Shown: positions 1 through 9,240 of the stretch, in pieces
How the letters are laid out: the number at the start of each line of letters is the position of its first letter
Position numbering within the stretch: position 1 is the stretch's first letter
NCBI RefSeq assembly: GCF_025060755.1
Contig: NZ_JANYUY010000007.1
Coordinates: 62,001 to 126,000 of the forward strand
Reading direction: 5' to 3'
DNA length: 64,000 nucleotides
Origin: Paenibacillus doosanensis
GTDB taxonomy: Bacteria > Bacillota > Bacilli > Paenibacillales > NBRC-103111
Made by a program: the position numbers and the translations under genes
The notes under the pieces: generated by a model
The model's database searches: none
Told to the model about the DNA's origin: nothing
Seen by the model: only the letters and a program-made list of their open reading frames with translations

Positions 1-2519
1 CAAGACGGGCACAGGTCGAGCGAGGTCGCCGAGTTGCGGGTCACTGCGTATTGCGCGGTCGTCTCCATGACGACCTCTTGGGTTGCGGTGACGTAAGTCT
101 CCGCCTCGTCGGAGAAGTCGCCGTGCATTTCGAGCGCCTTCGCTACGGCGTCGGCGATCGATTCCACGCGGTTTGCGCCGAAGCCGATGGCGCCGGAGCC
201 TCCGATGCCTTTCAGATGCTTCGTCAGCAGCTGCACTTTGTTGCCGTGATCGCCGTAACGCAGGAACAGGGAGATGACCCGGCCGAGCGCTTCCGACATG
301 GCGAACACGTCGGAACCGGCTTTGCCTACGTTCAGGAAAATTTCGCTAGGCGTCCCGTTCATGTCGTTGATCGTAATGTACGCCATACCGAACGGCGTAT
401 TGAATTTATATGTGGCGCCGCGCAAAATTTGCGGACGGCGTTTATATTCCTTATCCAGCACGGAAAACGACTTGCTCTCGGAAGCCGCCGCTACGGTAAC
501 GGACGCCGCTTTGCTCACGACGGCGGTTTCCTCCGGCTTGGCCTCGGCCTTGATCGTTTCCGCTGCCGCGGCAGGCTTCTCTTCCTTCTTCTCCGTCGAC
601 AGCACCTGCACGTCGCGGCTTCCGTCGCGATAGATCGTTACTCCCTTACAGCCGAGATCGAAGGCCAGCTCATACAGCCGCTTCGTTTCTTCTACGGTGA
701 AATCCGCCGGACAGTTGGCCGTCTTCGAGATGGAGCTGTCCACCCATTTCTGAATGGCCGCCTGCGCGCGGATATGATCTTCCGCGGACAAGTCCATAGC
801 GGTTACGAAATAGTCCGGAAGCTCCTCGTTCGGATGGGCATCCTTCCACTGCTGCGCGATCGGCACGTACTGCTTGTCGAAGCCGAGCCGGCTTTGACGG
901 TAATATTCGAAGGCGAAGTAAGGCTCGATTCCGGTAGAAGTACCGACCATCGTCCCCGTGCTTCCCGTCGGCGCCTGGGTAATGACCGTGACGTTGCGCA
1001 TCCCCTTCTTCTGTACAGCGGCTCCTACTTCCGGATAGACGGCCGTCATATTTTTCATGAAGCCGCTTTGCAGAAACGGTTCGGCGTCGAACTGCTTGAA
1101 GCTGCCTTTCTCCGCGGCAATGTCGGCAGACGCCAAATAAGCTTCCTTGGCCATAAAGCCGTATAATTGATCAAGGAATACGAGCGATTCAGGACTGCCG
1201 TAACGGATCTCCAGCTTGATCATCAGCTCCGCCAGACCCATCGTGCCAAGCCCTACGCGGCGCTCGCTCTGCTGATTGACGCGATTCTCCTCAAAATGAT
1301 AAGGCGTCTTGTCGATGACGTTGTCCAGGAAACGCGTGGAATAACGGACGACCTTGCCAAGCTCATCCCATGCCACATCCTGCTTGTCGGCATCGTAAAA
1401 CTTCGACAAATTAATGGCGGACAAGTTGCACACGCCCCAGGCGGGCAAGCCCTGCTCTCCGCACGGATTCGTACAAATAATCGGGTTGAAATACCAGCTG
1501 TTGGACATCTGGTTATAATATTCCATGAATACGACGCCGGGCTCCGCGGATTTCCAGGCGGATTCGATGATCGTATGCCACACGTCACGCGCTCTTACGG
1601 TGCGGTGCACATTCACTTTCTTGCCGAGCTTCTTCCATTTATCCAGATCGCCGTCCCACAGATCGTCGTATTCGGCGTCTGTCGTATCCGGATAGACAAG
1701 CTCCCAATCCAAGTCTTCCTTGACGGCTTTCATAAAGCCGTTGCTTACGCAGACCGACAAGTTGGCGTTCGTGATTTGCCCCATCGTCTGCTTAACCGTA
1801 ATGAAGTCGACCACATCGGGATGCCAATCGTTCATCATCAGCATCAGGGCGCCGCGGCGGCTGCCCCCCTGCTCGATCAAGCCCGTCGTGTAGCTGAACA
1901 GCCCGCCCCATGATACGGCTCCGCTGGAAGATCCGTTCACGCCCTTCACGACGGCGCGGCGCGGTCTCAAAGAGGACAGATTGATGCCGACTCCCCCGCC
2001 GCGCGCCATAATTTCGGTCATTTCCGATAATGTGCTCATGATGCCGCCGCGGCTGTCGTGCGGAGATGGAATGACATAGCAGTTAAACAGCGTCAGCTCG
2101 TCGCTTGCATCCGCGCCCGCCGCGATCCGTCCGCCCGGAACGAGCTTCCAGTCGTCAAGAATGTATTCGAATTTTTCCTTCCACTCCTGCCGCTTCTCTT
2201 CGGTCGGCTCCACGGAAGCCATCGCCCCCGCCAAACGCTCCCACATCTGCGCCGGCGTCTTCTCGACCGTTAACGTCAGCTTTTCTACGGACGACGTTAC
2301 GACATCGCCGCTTCTCACCTTCACTTGAACTTGATTGCCGTCCCTGGATATGACTTCTCCGACTTCTTTGGCGGGAAATTTCGGATCGTCCTTCGTCAGC
2401 ACGAGCACCGTATCCCCGACTTTTGTATTTTGAGTGTCCGCATCTTTCATCGCATAGCGGTCAAGAAATATCTTTTCGCTTAATCCTTCGAGTCTATTGC
2501 CGCTCCCGTTCTCCGTCAT
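1..2519 (-). CDS. nrdJ: Adenosylcobalamin-dependent (class II) ribonucleotide reductase, C-terminus cut by window edge
   Basis: Reading leftwards from an ATG at 2519 gives about 839 codons with no stop before the window edge. The frame carries class II reductase landmarks: the N-terminal region with FNCYVIPSP, the active-site stretch NPCGEQGLPAWGVCNLS, and the late ITQAPTGSTGTMVGTS loop. The last visible residues (TSLDLCPS) begin the C-terminal Cys-rich tail, so only a few tens of residues are missing. The enzyme makes dNTPs from ribonucleotides using coenzyme B12 and no oxygen. A GGGAGG ribosome binding site sits just upstream of the ATG. The promoter region holds an NrdR-like operator (separate entry). 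The cobinamide salvage gene cbiZ, 20 kb away, fits a B12-using host. Family is confident; the C-terminus cannot be checked. Confidence 0.95.
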   Translation of the reverse strand, partial: MTENGSGNRLEGLSEKIFLDRYAMKDADTQNTKVGDTVLVLTKDDPKFPAKEVGEVISRDGNQVQVKVRSGDVVTSSVEKLTLTVEKTPAQMWERLAGAMASVEPTEEKRQEWKEKFEYILDDWKLVPGGRIAAGADASDELTLFNCYVIPSPHDSRGGIMSTLSEMTEIMARGGGVGINLSSLRPRRAVVKGVNGSSSGAVSWGGLFSYTTGLIEQGGSRRGALMLMMNDWHPDVVDFITVKQTMGQITNANLSVCVSNGFMKAVKEDLDWELVYPDTTDAEYDDLWDGDLDKWKKLGKKVNVHRTVRARDVWHTIIESAWKSAEPGVVFMEYYNQMSNSWYFNPIICTNPCGEQGLPAWGVCNLSAINLSKFYDADKQDVAWDELGKVVRYSTRFLDNVIDKTPYHFEENRVNQQSERRVGLGTMGLAELMIKLEIRYGSPESLVFLDQLYGFMAKEAYLASADIAAEKGSFKQFDAEPFLQSGFMKNMTAVYPEVGAAVQKKGMRNVTVITQAPTGSTGTMVGTSTGIEPYFAFEYYRQSRLGFDKQYVPIAQQWKDAHPNEELPDYFVTAMDLSAEDHIRAQAAIQKWVDSSISKTANCPADFTVEETKRLYELAFDLGCKGVTIYRDGSRDVQVLSTEKKEEKPAAAAETIKAEAKPEETAVVSKAASVTVAAASESKSFSVLDKEYKRRPQILRGATYKFNTPFGMAYITINDMNGTPSEIFLNVGKAGSDVFAMSEALGRVISLFLRYGDHGNKVQLLTKHLKGIGGSGAIGFGANRVESIADAVAKALEMHGDFSDEAETYVTATQEVVMETTAQYAVTRNSATSLDLCPS

Positions 2520-2560
2520 CAATACAATAACCTCCCGAAAATTAGAATGCTGCAAATCAT

Positions 2561-2613
2561 CACAACATCTGGTATGCGAAATCCATTATACATCACAATA
2601 TATTGTGCTTCTA
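2561..2613 (-). promoter_or_regulatory. nrdJ promoter with NrdR-type operator pair
   Basis: Read leftwards there is a TATAAT -10 (plus-strand 2585-2590). The palindrome cacaatatattgtg at 2594-2607 fills most of the -35/-10 spacer. It matches the NrdR box known from bacterial ribonucleotide reductase genes. A weaker copy (10 of 14 bases) lies at 2561-2574, 33 bp away, close to the three-helical-turn spacing usual for NrdR box pairs. The -35 is weak. Repression by NrdR with dATP is inferred from the motif and target gene. Confidence 0.7.
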
Positions 2614-2974
2614 ATGGGTGAGTAGCGGAATTTGGAAACTGGTACAAGACGTAGGGCCGAATGCTCTTATTTCCTCTTGAAATCGCTCTTTTTCGCCGCC
2701 GTCGGCTTCATTTTTTTCGACAAAAATCAGTACCATCCCGCCGCCAAAAATGCCAAATTACCTACTAGAGACCTATTGGCATTCCTTCGTCTACCGGTAC
2801 CGAAAGCATATTCTTCGTCGGCCTTTGACATCCGCTTCCGTCATTGATACGCTATCAGTAGAAGCAGGTGCCTATGATCAGTTCGCACTGCTGTCGGTCA
2901 ATATATTATATCACAAACCGGCATGATATACAAACAAACGTTCGTATACATAATTACAATCAGGAGGCTTTCCT
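2614..2974. other. Intergenic region with dat promoter area
   Basis: No coding sequence with a usable ribosome binding site is visible between the nrdJ promoter and dat. An 8-bp stem (2749-2756 with 2776-2783, loop 19) sits in the middle. An imperfect palindrome, TATAC.AAC-N4-GTT.GTATA, lies at 2927-2948 just ahead of the dat ribosome binding site and could be an operator. AT-rich promoter-like sequence surrounds it, but no single -35/-10 pair stands out. Confidence 0.4.
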
Positions 2975-3820
2975 ATGTATTTGTACCAACATGAATTTCT
3001 CCCGAAGGATGAACTTCGTATTTCCCCCGATGACCGCGGTTACTACTTCGGCGACGGCATTTACGAGGTGTTTCGCGTCTATAACGGCATGCTGTTCGAG
3101 CCAGCAGGCCATTACGAGCGGCTCGAACGAAGCGCGCGCGACGTCCGGATAAGCCTCCCCTATTCCATAGACCGGCTGGACGGCCTGCTGCGGCAGTTAA
3201 TCGAGCTGAACAAGCTGAGCGAAGGCATCGTCTATATGCAAATTACCCGGGGCGCGGCGGAACGGACCCACGCTTTCCCCAAACAGGCGGAGCCGATACT
3301 TACGGCGTATTGCAGCGAGCTCGCAAGACCGCTGCAAGCTCTGGAGCACGGCATCGCAGCGGTTACGGCCGACGATATCCGCTGGCTTCGCTGCGATTTG
3401 AAGACGCTCAATCTGCTGCCTAACGTCATGGCCAAGCAAGCCGCACTCGATCAGGGAGCTCAAGACGTCATCTTCCACCGCAGCGGCACGGTGACCGAAT
3501 GCAGCTCATCGAACATTATGATCGTGAAGGACGGCGAGCTGCGTACCCACCCGGCCAACCACCTGATTCTGCACGGCATCACCCGCGCCGTCGTGCTCCG
3601 CTTGGCCGCAGAGCTGCAGCTTCCCGCGAAGGAAGAAGCGTTCACGCTGGACGATTTGAACAATGCGGACGAAGTGTTCCTGAGCAGCACAACGATGGAG
3701 ATTACCCCTATCGTTTCGATCGACCGCAAGCCCGTCGGCAGCGGAGCTCCCGGCCCCGTAACCCGCAAGCTGCAGCGCGCCTTCGAGCATCTGATCGGCA
3801 GCGGCGGCCCGCAAGCGTAA
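2975..3820 (+). CDS. dat: D-amino-acid aminotransferase
   Basis: This 281-residue class IV PLP aminotransferase interconverts D-alanine/alpha-ketoglutarate and D-glutamate/pyruvate, supplying D-amino acids for peptidoglycan. Visible family signatures are GYYFGDGIYEVFR near residues 22-34, the PLP-lysine segment CDLKTLNLLPNV with Lys143, and VTECSSSNI, which contacts the cofactor phosphate. Length matches Bacillus-type D-amino-acid transaminases (about 282). The start has AGGAGG eight bases upstream. It stands alone, facing lipM. Branched-chain aminotransferases are longer, and aminodeoxychorismate lyase is the other class IV option, but the RCDLKT segment favours the D-amino-acid enzyme. Confidence 0.9.
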   Translation: MYLYQHEFLPKDELRISPDDRGYYFGDGIYEVFRVYNGMLFEPAGHYERLERSARDVRISLPYSIDRLDGLLRQLIELNKLSEGIVYMQITRGAAERTHAFPKQAEPILTAYCSELARPLQALEHGIAAVTADDIRWLRCDLKTLNLLPNVMAKQAALDQGAQDVIFHRSGTVTECSSSNIMIVKDGELRTHPANHLILHGITRAVVLRLAAELQLPAKEEAFTLDDLNNADEVFLSSTTMEITPIVSIDRKPVGSGAPGPVTRKLQRAFEHLIGSGGPQA

Positions 3821-3902
3821 CGCTCTGCCTTCCTCTCACCATCGCAGGAGGATAACGTACTCAACGGGAATGGCCCCTCTCGGATAATAAATGATCAGCC
3901 CC

Positions 3903-3932
3903 AAAAAACCTCCGGAGTCATCTCCGGAGGTT
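3903..3932 (-). terminator. Intrinsic terminator of lipM
   Basis: A perfect 10-bp stem (3907-3916 with 3923-3932) with a 6-base loop is followed, reading leftwards, by six T residues. The lipM stop codon (3918-3920) is in the loop, so the 5' arm encodes the last residues of the protein. Confidence 0.85.
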
Positions 3933-4760
3933 CCATGCTTCGTTCGCGTATTTATCCTTGACCAGCTGTTCAACGAGCGTCAGCTCGTAATCCGTCAGCG
4001 CGCCTTCCTCCAATTGAACGCCGAGCCCTTCGGCCATCCCGGCCCGAAACGCTTCTTCGACCTCCGGCAGTTCGACCGGAGCCCGGCCAAGCCCCCGGCA
4101 AATGTCGTTAATCGCGACCGCCTTTTGCGAAAATTGCTGTTTCAATCTCTCTTGAATGCGTTCGTTCTTGAACTTCAAGACGCGAAACAATTGGTCCGCA
4201 TCCATATCGAGCAGAATCGATCCGTGCTGCAATACGACCTGCTTTTGCCTTGTCTGCGCGCTGCCCGCGATTTTCCGTCCCTCGACGACCAGCTCGTACC
4301 ATGAAGGAGAATCGAAGCATGCCGACGAGCCCATGGAGGCGTATTTGCTCTTGTCCTCCTCGCTGGCAAGCTGTACCATCTGTGCGTCCAGCCCCAGCTT
4401 GCGAAAGCCGAGCAGCAGCCCTTCGCTCAGCACGCGGTAAGCTTCCGTCACCCCGCTCGGAATGCCGGGATAGCTCTCCGCCACGATAATGCTGTACGTC
4501 AGCTCCTTATCGTGCAGCACCGCTCTCCCGCCGGTCGGTCTGCGAACGAATCCGAGTCCCTCTTCGGCCAGCCGTTCGAAGTCGACTTCCTCGGCCTTTT
4601 GGAAATACCCGATGGATAAGGTCGGAGGCTCCCACCCGTAGAAACGGACCGTAGGAGGTACTTTGCCCTCGCTGTGCGCGATCAGAATCGCCTCGTCGAC
4701 CGCCATATTATAAGAAGGATGATGCATCCTGTTGGAAATAAAACGCCATGTTGCCGTCAT
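3918..4760 (-). CDS. lipM: Octanoyl-[ACP]:protein N-octanoyltransferase LipM
   Basis: LipM moves the octanoyl group from acyl carrier protein to GcvH or other lipoyl domains, starting lipoate synthesis. From the ATG at 4760 the protein has 280 residues, close to B. subtilis LipM (about 278). It carries the biotin/lipoate-ligase fold signature RRPTGGRAVLHDKELTYS near residues 73-90, the catalytic Cys148 in SSACFDSPSWYEL, and GRKIAGSAQTRQK with the conserved lysine near 163. The Cys separates LipM from ATP-using LplA ligases. An upstream in-frame ATG at 4862 would overlap the preceding gene and add 34 residues absent from the family. The 3' end lies inside its own terminator. Confidence 0.92.
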   Translation of the reverse strand: MTATWRFISNRMHHPSYNMAVDEAILIAHSEGKVPPTVRFYGWEPPTLSIGYFQKAEEVDFERLAEEGLGFVRRPTGGRAVLHDKELTYSIIVAESYPGIPSGVTEAYRVLSEGLLLGFRKLGLDAQMVQLASEEDKSKYASMGSSACFDSPSWYELVVEGRKIAGSAQTRQKQVVLQHGSILLDMDADQLFRVLKFKNERIQERLKQQFSQKAVAINDICRGLGRAPVELPEVEEAFRAGMAEGLGVQLEEGALTDYELTLVEQLVKDKYANEAWNLRR

Positions 4761-4833
4761 GCTGTCTACCTGCCTTTCCTTGTTGCTGTTCATGAAGCCT
4801 GCCTGGCTTCCGGTTGCTTGATTCGCCGCACTC

Positions 4834-5928
4834 CTAACGCTTGGGACATATTTCTCTCGCATCCGTCACATTGTCCAGCTGAAACTCGCCCTCCGGTTTC
4901 TCCGACGCATCCAGACCGACGAAGGCGATCGCTCCATCCTCGCCCAGAACGGCGAACCGGTTGTCCGCCGGTATCGGCGCGATATCGACAGGCCGGTGGT
5001 CCCATGTCAGATGAAGCTGTTTGCGGCTTTTCAAATCGAGCAGCGCCAGCGGCTTCTCCAGCTCGACCGAGCCATCTGCCGCATCAAAGCGGTCAATTAG
5101 CATTTTACCCTGCATCGCCGACATCGTAAAGGAGTACGGTTTCGTGTTCGACACGAAGTTGTTCATCAGCTCGTATGGAGACTCGGCGGCATTGAATTTA
5201 TAAATTTTATTGGACCATTCGCTCTTATGGCGCTGGGAGATCATCATATAAATATCGCCGTTGGAATCGACGCTTACCCGATCCAGCGGATAACGTCTGG
5301 GCTCTTGAATCAGCTTGCCCCATTCGCCGCTTTGGATATCGGCCTTGTAGACGTTCGAGCTCGTTTCGGCATTGTTGGAGGTCACGAAGTAGACGTCCTT
5401 GCCCGCTCCCTTCACATCCTCCACGCCTCCGGGCACAAGCCAGTCCTTGATCCATTTGTGCTGCTTCAGCTGATAAATGCCGACCCGGGTCATATCCCCG
5501 CCTTTTTGCGGCGTTTTATCTGCAGACGACACGAACATCAGATCGCCGAATACATAATGGTACTTCGGCGCCATTTTGGGCGTAGCAAGCTGCAGAAAGC
5601 GGTCCCCCTGTTTCTCTCTCACGTACAATCCTTTGAATGCCTTCGGATCGTCCGGATTATATACGGTGACGACCGTATGATCCCCGGTGTAGCTGATCCC
5701 GCTGATCGGCTGGGACGTCTGCAGGATTTGCTTGCTTCGCTGCGTCCGGCTGTTCACGCTGAATACCTGATACGGATCCGCGACAAGCAAATCTCCCGTC
5801 TCGTCGATCGCCTTCGTAACTTCCTCGTCGATAGGCAATGCCTGCGGCTTGGCATCCCGGCTCGCATAATAAACCGTGCCGAGGCCGACCAAAAGCGCGG
5901 CTGTCAGCCCCAATACCCATTTCTTCAA
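4834..5928 (-). CDS. Membrane-anchored beta-propeller-like protein of unknown function
   Basis: The longest frame starts at 6006, but no ribosome binding site precedes that codon. A TTG at 5928 has GGGGGAGGAAGG seven bases upstream and gives a 364-residue protein starting MKKWVLGLTAALLVGLG, a clean signal anchor. The rest is extracytoplasmic and rich in short beta-strand blocks such as GDLLVADPYQVFSVN, DVYFVTSNN and NRFAVLGEDGAIAF, resembling a degenerate WD40/NHL propeller. No catalytic motif is recognised. It precedes lipM by about 70 bp on the same strand and may share its transcript. A similar but longer anchored protein is at 42578-44212. Confidence 0.7.
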   Translation of the reverse strand: MKKWVLGLTAALLVGLGTVYYASRDAKPQALPIDEEVTKAIDETGDLLVADPYQVFSVNSRTQRSKQILQTSQPISGISYTGDHTVVTVYNPDDPKAFKGLYVREKQGDRFLQLATPKMAPKYHYVFGDLMFVSSADKTPQKGGDMTRVGIYQLKQHKWIKDWLVPGGVEDVKGAGKDVYFVTSNNAETSSNVYKADIQSGEWGKLIQEPRRYPLDRVSVDSNGDIYMMISQRHKSEWSNKIYKFNAAESPYELMNNFVSNTKPYSFTMSAMQGKMLIDRFDAADGSVELEKPLALLDLKSRKQLHLTWDHRPVDIAPIPADNRFAVLGEDGAIAFVGLDASEKPEGEFQLDNVTDAREICPKR

Positions 5929-6225
5929 GTCGAATCCTTCCTCCCCCTTGCTACTAAACATCATAATGCATTCATCCAAGTTATGAAAGGGCTTCTTTTC
6001 GTCCATACTAAAAATGATAGCTTTGCCTGCTCTATCAATGAAACTTGCGGAAATTTCCGGATTGTTTTCATCAAATGGAGCAAGCGATTCATTAGCGGTC
6101 GGACACGGCTGCCGGGGCTTAACGCCCAGCCGCAGAGCTTAGTGCAACGGCCCGATGCAAGCCCTGCTGTCATCAAGATGCCCGCTTTCCTTTCCCGAAG
6201 GAAGGCGCCCAAAGGAGGGCATACC

Positions 6226-8031
6226 ATGCAAACTGGCAATAAACTAGAACATGTGAGACCCTTTAACGAGCATGTACAGCTGCATTTTGACCGGGAATGG
6301 TTCGAGCAGTTGCATGAAAGAGCGCTGCGCAACGGTCCCTGGGACGATTGGACGCTGTATCAGCTCGCTTACGAGGCGGAGCAAGCCAGTCTGATCTCCA
6401 GCTTCGACCAGCTGCAATCTCTCGTTCATATCCAGCAGCTGACGCCGATGCCCCATCAGATCGATACCGCCAAAAAAGTGCTCACGGAGATGAGAGGCCG
6501 GGCCATATTGGCCGACGAGGTCGGTCTCGGGAAAACGATTGAAGCCGGATTAATTTTAAAAGAATACATCATCCGCGGTCTGGTCAAAAAGGTGCTCATT
6601 CTCGTGCCCGCTTCGCTTGTGCTGCAGTGGGTGCGCGAGCTGAACCAAAAATTCGGCATACCGGCCGTAGCGCAAAAAAAAGAATACATGTGGGCGCAGT
6701 ACGATATTATCGTCGCTTCCATGGATACGGCCAAGCGCGATCCGCACCGGGACATCGTGCTCGGGATGGAATACGACATGCTGATCGTCGATGAAGCCCA
6801 CAAGCTCAAAAACAAAAAGACGACTAACTACCAATTCATCAACGAGCTGCGCAAAAAATATTGCCTGCTGCTGACGGCAACGCCCGTCCAGAACGATTTG
6901 AGCGAGCTGTACAATCTCATCACTCTGCTCAAGCCCGGCCAGCTCGGCGGCCAAGGCAGCTTCCAAGCCAACTTCGTCGTCGACAAGCGCATTCCGAAAA
7001 ACGAGGAGCAGCTGCAGCAGGAACTGTCCAAGGTCATGATCCGCAACCGGCGCAGCGACGGCAACGTCAATTTCACCAAGCGGATCGTCCGCAATATTCC
7101 GTTGACGCTCTCCCCCGAGGAACAAGCGCTCTACGACGGCGTGACCGACTTCGTCAAGGGCCGCTACCAAGAGTCCGAGGGCGATATCAGCAGCGCGCTT
7201 TCGCTGGTTACGCTGCAGCGCGAAGTGTGCAGCAGCCGCGACGCCGTGTTCATTACATTGGTGAACATGTTCAAGAAAACGGCGGAGGATTCTCCCGTCC
7301 GCCAGCGCATTTGGCAGCTCGTCGAGCTGATCCGCAGCATCAAAGCCAACACCAAAGCGGAAAAAGCGATGGAGCTTGTCCAAGAAATTAACGATAAAGT
7401 GATCATATTCACCGAGTACCGCGCTTCGCAGGAATATTTGCTGAACTATTTGAAAGAGCATAAAATTACCGCCGTTCCCTACCGTGGAGGCATGAACCGC
7501 GGTAAAAAGGACTGGATGATGGATCTGTTCCGCAACCGCGCCCAGGTGCTGGTGGCGACGGAGGCCGGCGGCGAAGGAATCAATCTGCAGTTTTGCCACA
7601 ACATGATCAACTTCGACCTTCCTTGGAACCCGATGCGCGTGGAGCAGCGAATCGGACGCGTGCACCGGCTCGGCCAGCAGGACGATGTCAAAATCTATAA
7701 TCTGTCCACCAACGGCACGATCGAAGAATATATTCTGTCTTTGCTGCATGAGAAAATCAATATGTTCGAGCTGGTCATCGGCGAGCTCGATACGATTCTC
7801 GAACGATTCGAGCAATCCCACTCGCTGGAGAAATCCATTGCGCAGATGATTCTCTCCTCTTCCGAGGAGGAGCTCAAACGCCAGATGGACGATCTCGGCC
7901 GCTCGTTCACGACAATCCGCACGGAAGTGGAACGCGATTCCGCCGCCAGGGACATCTCCCGCTCCCATATGATGCCCGGCGCCGTCGGACAGATCTTACC
8001 TATTACCGGCGAAGCGGAGGCATCCCCATGA
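6226..8031 (+). CDS. yqhH: SNF2-family DEAH helicase YqhH
   Basis: This 601-residue SF2 ATPase is the Bacillus YqhH type, a presumed DNA or RNA translocase. Motif I is ADEVGLGKTIEAG near residues 96-108, motif II is DEAH at 189-192, motif III is LLLTATPVQND, and the C-terminal RecA lobe has ATEAGGEGINLQ and QRIGRVHRLGQ (motif VI). The frame stays open upstream to 5227, but that stretch is antisense to the anchored protein gene. The ATG at 6226 has AAAGGAGGG just upstream and begins the conserved N-terminus. It overlaps yqhG by 4 bp (ATGA). In B. subtilis the same pair sits near the glycine-cleavage genes and lipM; here only lipM is close. Its cellular role is unknown. Confidence 0.9.
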   Translation: MQTGNKLEHVRPFNEHVQLHFDREWFEQLHERALRNGPWDDWTLYQLAYEAEQASLISSFDQLQSLVHIQQLTPMPHQIDTAKKVLTEMRGRAILADEVGLGKTIEAGLILKEYIIRGLVKKVLILVPASLVLQWVRELNQKFGIPAVAQKKEYMWAQYDIIVASMDTAKRDPHRDIVLGMEYDMLIVDEAHKLKNKKTTNYQFINELRKKYCLLLTATPVQNDLSELYNLITLLKPGQLGGQGSFQANFVVDKRIPKNEEQLQQELSKVMIRNRRSDGNVNFTKRIVRNIPLTLSPEEQALYDGVTDFVKGRYQESEGDISSALSLVTLQREVCSSRDAVFITLVNMFKKTAEDSPVRQRIWQLVELIRSIKANTKAEKAMELVQEINDKVIIFTEYRASQEYLLNYLKEHKITAVPYRGGMNRGKKDWMMDLFRNRAQVLVATEAGGEGINLQFCHNMINFDLPWNPMRVEQRIGRVHRLGQQDDVKIYNLSTNGTIEEYILSLLHEKINMFELVIGELDTILERFEQSHSLEKSIAQMILSSSEEELKRQMDDLGRSFTTIRTEVERDSAARDISRSHMMPGAVGQILPITGEAEASP

Positions 8032-9080
8032 AGAGCGAACAAATTCAAAGCTTCGTTATGCGCTACCTCGAAGCGGAACAATGCGACATCCTGGAGAAGC
8101 ATCCCGCCTACGTCACGGTCAAGCTGTCTCCTTCCGCCGACAAGGAGCTGACGTACCGGCCGTATTACTGGAACTTTGTCGAACGGACCGGCGCCGTCCC
8201 GGAGACGATGACGTGCACGTTCATCTTCGACCCGGAGGGGCATAAGGCCGCGCAGTCCGCTGCCGGCGCTCAAGCGGGCGCAGCCGGAGCCCAGCCGGGC
8301 GCTGCTTCTGCGGGCGGGACGGCGCTCTCTCCGCCCCCCGGCGAGGGAGCGCCGTCGCCGGGAACCGCCGGCCCCGGCCCCCAAGCGCCGGGCGCCCCGC
8401 AGCAGGACAGCATCCTGGGACGCTATTTCGGCTTTGTGCCGACGCAGATGACATCCAGGGTGCCTAAAGATGAAGTTACGTTCGGAAGCCGCAGGCTCGG
8501 TCAAATTTTCGACGCGGTGCGCAGCAAAGGGCGCTTCGTCCACCTGTTCGAGCAGTTCAAGCCCGAGCAGCAGAAATCGGCGCCGCCGCCTACGATCGCC
8601 TACGAAACCTGGATGCAGGTAAACTACAAGGTCGAGCTCGCCTGCGATATGAAGCGCAGCGAAATTCATTCGCTGGGCGTTCATCTGGTCACCGGGGAAA
8701 TTCGCGAGCATTTCCAAGAATGGCTGCAGACCAAGCGGCTGTCCCCGCGTTTGCCCGCTCATGTCTACATGATTCCGGATAAATTTACGCTGCCGCGGGC
8801 CGTCATTTATTTGGAGCAATATTTGGAGAACCGGTTAAAAACGTACGACCACCGCTGGGCGGAGGACGCCAAGCTGCGGCTTCAGGACGAGCTGGAGCGG
8901 ATTCATTCGTATTACGAAGCTTTAATTCAAGGGGCCGAACCGGAGAAAAAAGCGGAGATCGAAGCCCAGTATACGAACCGTCAGCTTGAAATCGACTGGC
9001 AGTTTCGGCCGCGCATTCAAATATCCGTCATCAATTGCGGTCTGTTTCATCTGCATGCGGGGAATCTGCCTACGAATTGA
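8028..9080 (+). CDS. yqhG: YqhG family protein with a Gly/Ala/Pro-rich insertion
   Basis: A 350-residue protein translationally coupled to the helicase by a 4-bp overlap, matching the conserved yqhH-yqhG order. The C-terminal half has YqhG-like features, including IHSLGVHLVTGEIREHFQEWL-type sequence and a Glu/Lys-rich helical region near residues 275-305. Residues 72-127 form a low-complexity Ala/Gly/Pro/Gln linker encoded by very GC-rich DNA (8241-8408), which I do not remember from Bacillus YqhG. No catalytic motif is visible. A partner or regulator of the helicase is the best guess from linkage. Confidence 0.75.
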   Translation: MKSEQIQSFVMRYLEAEQCDILEKHPAYVTVKLSPSADKELTYRPYYWNFVERTGAVPETMTCTFIFDPEGHKAAQSAAGAQAGAAGAQPGAASAGGTALSPPPGEGAPSPGTAGPGPQAPGAPQQDSILGRYFGFVPTQMTSRVPKDEVTFGSRRLGQIFDAVRSKGRFVHLFEQFKPEQQKSAPPPTIAYETWMQVNYKVELACDMKRSEIHSLGVHLVTGEIREHFQEWLQTKRLSPRLPAHVYMIPDKFTLPRAVIYLEQYLENRLKTYDHRWAEDAKLRLQDELERIHSYYEALIQGAEPEKKAEIEAQYTNRQLEIDWQFRPRIQISVINCGLFHLHAGNLPTN

Positions 9081-9240
9081 CGAATTCCGTTCATTTCCAG
9101 CAAAAATAGAAGCAAACTTTTTTTTGCTCCGCTACAGGTTCTAACAAACTTTTCAAGGCATATTTTATACAATAAGGGCATAGCAGCTGCTTCATGTGAC
9201 AGCATCCGTGCCCGACAAACCATGACAAGCAGGTGAATGG

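Noticed and set aside
2520-2620. Cobalamin riboswitch ahead of nrdJ
   Set aside because: The predicted leader is only about 60 nt and has no B12-box sequence.
5227-6225. N-terminal extension of the SNF2 helicase by 333 residues
   Set aside because: It is antisense to the anchored propeller gene and lacks a ribosome binding site. The ATG at 6226 has AAAGGAGGG and fits the family.
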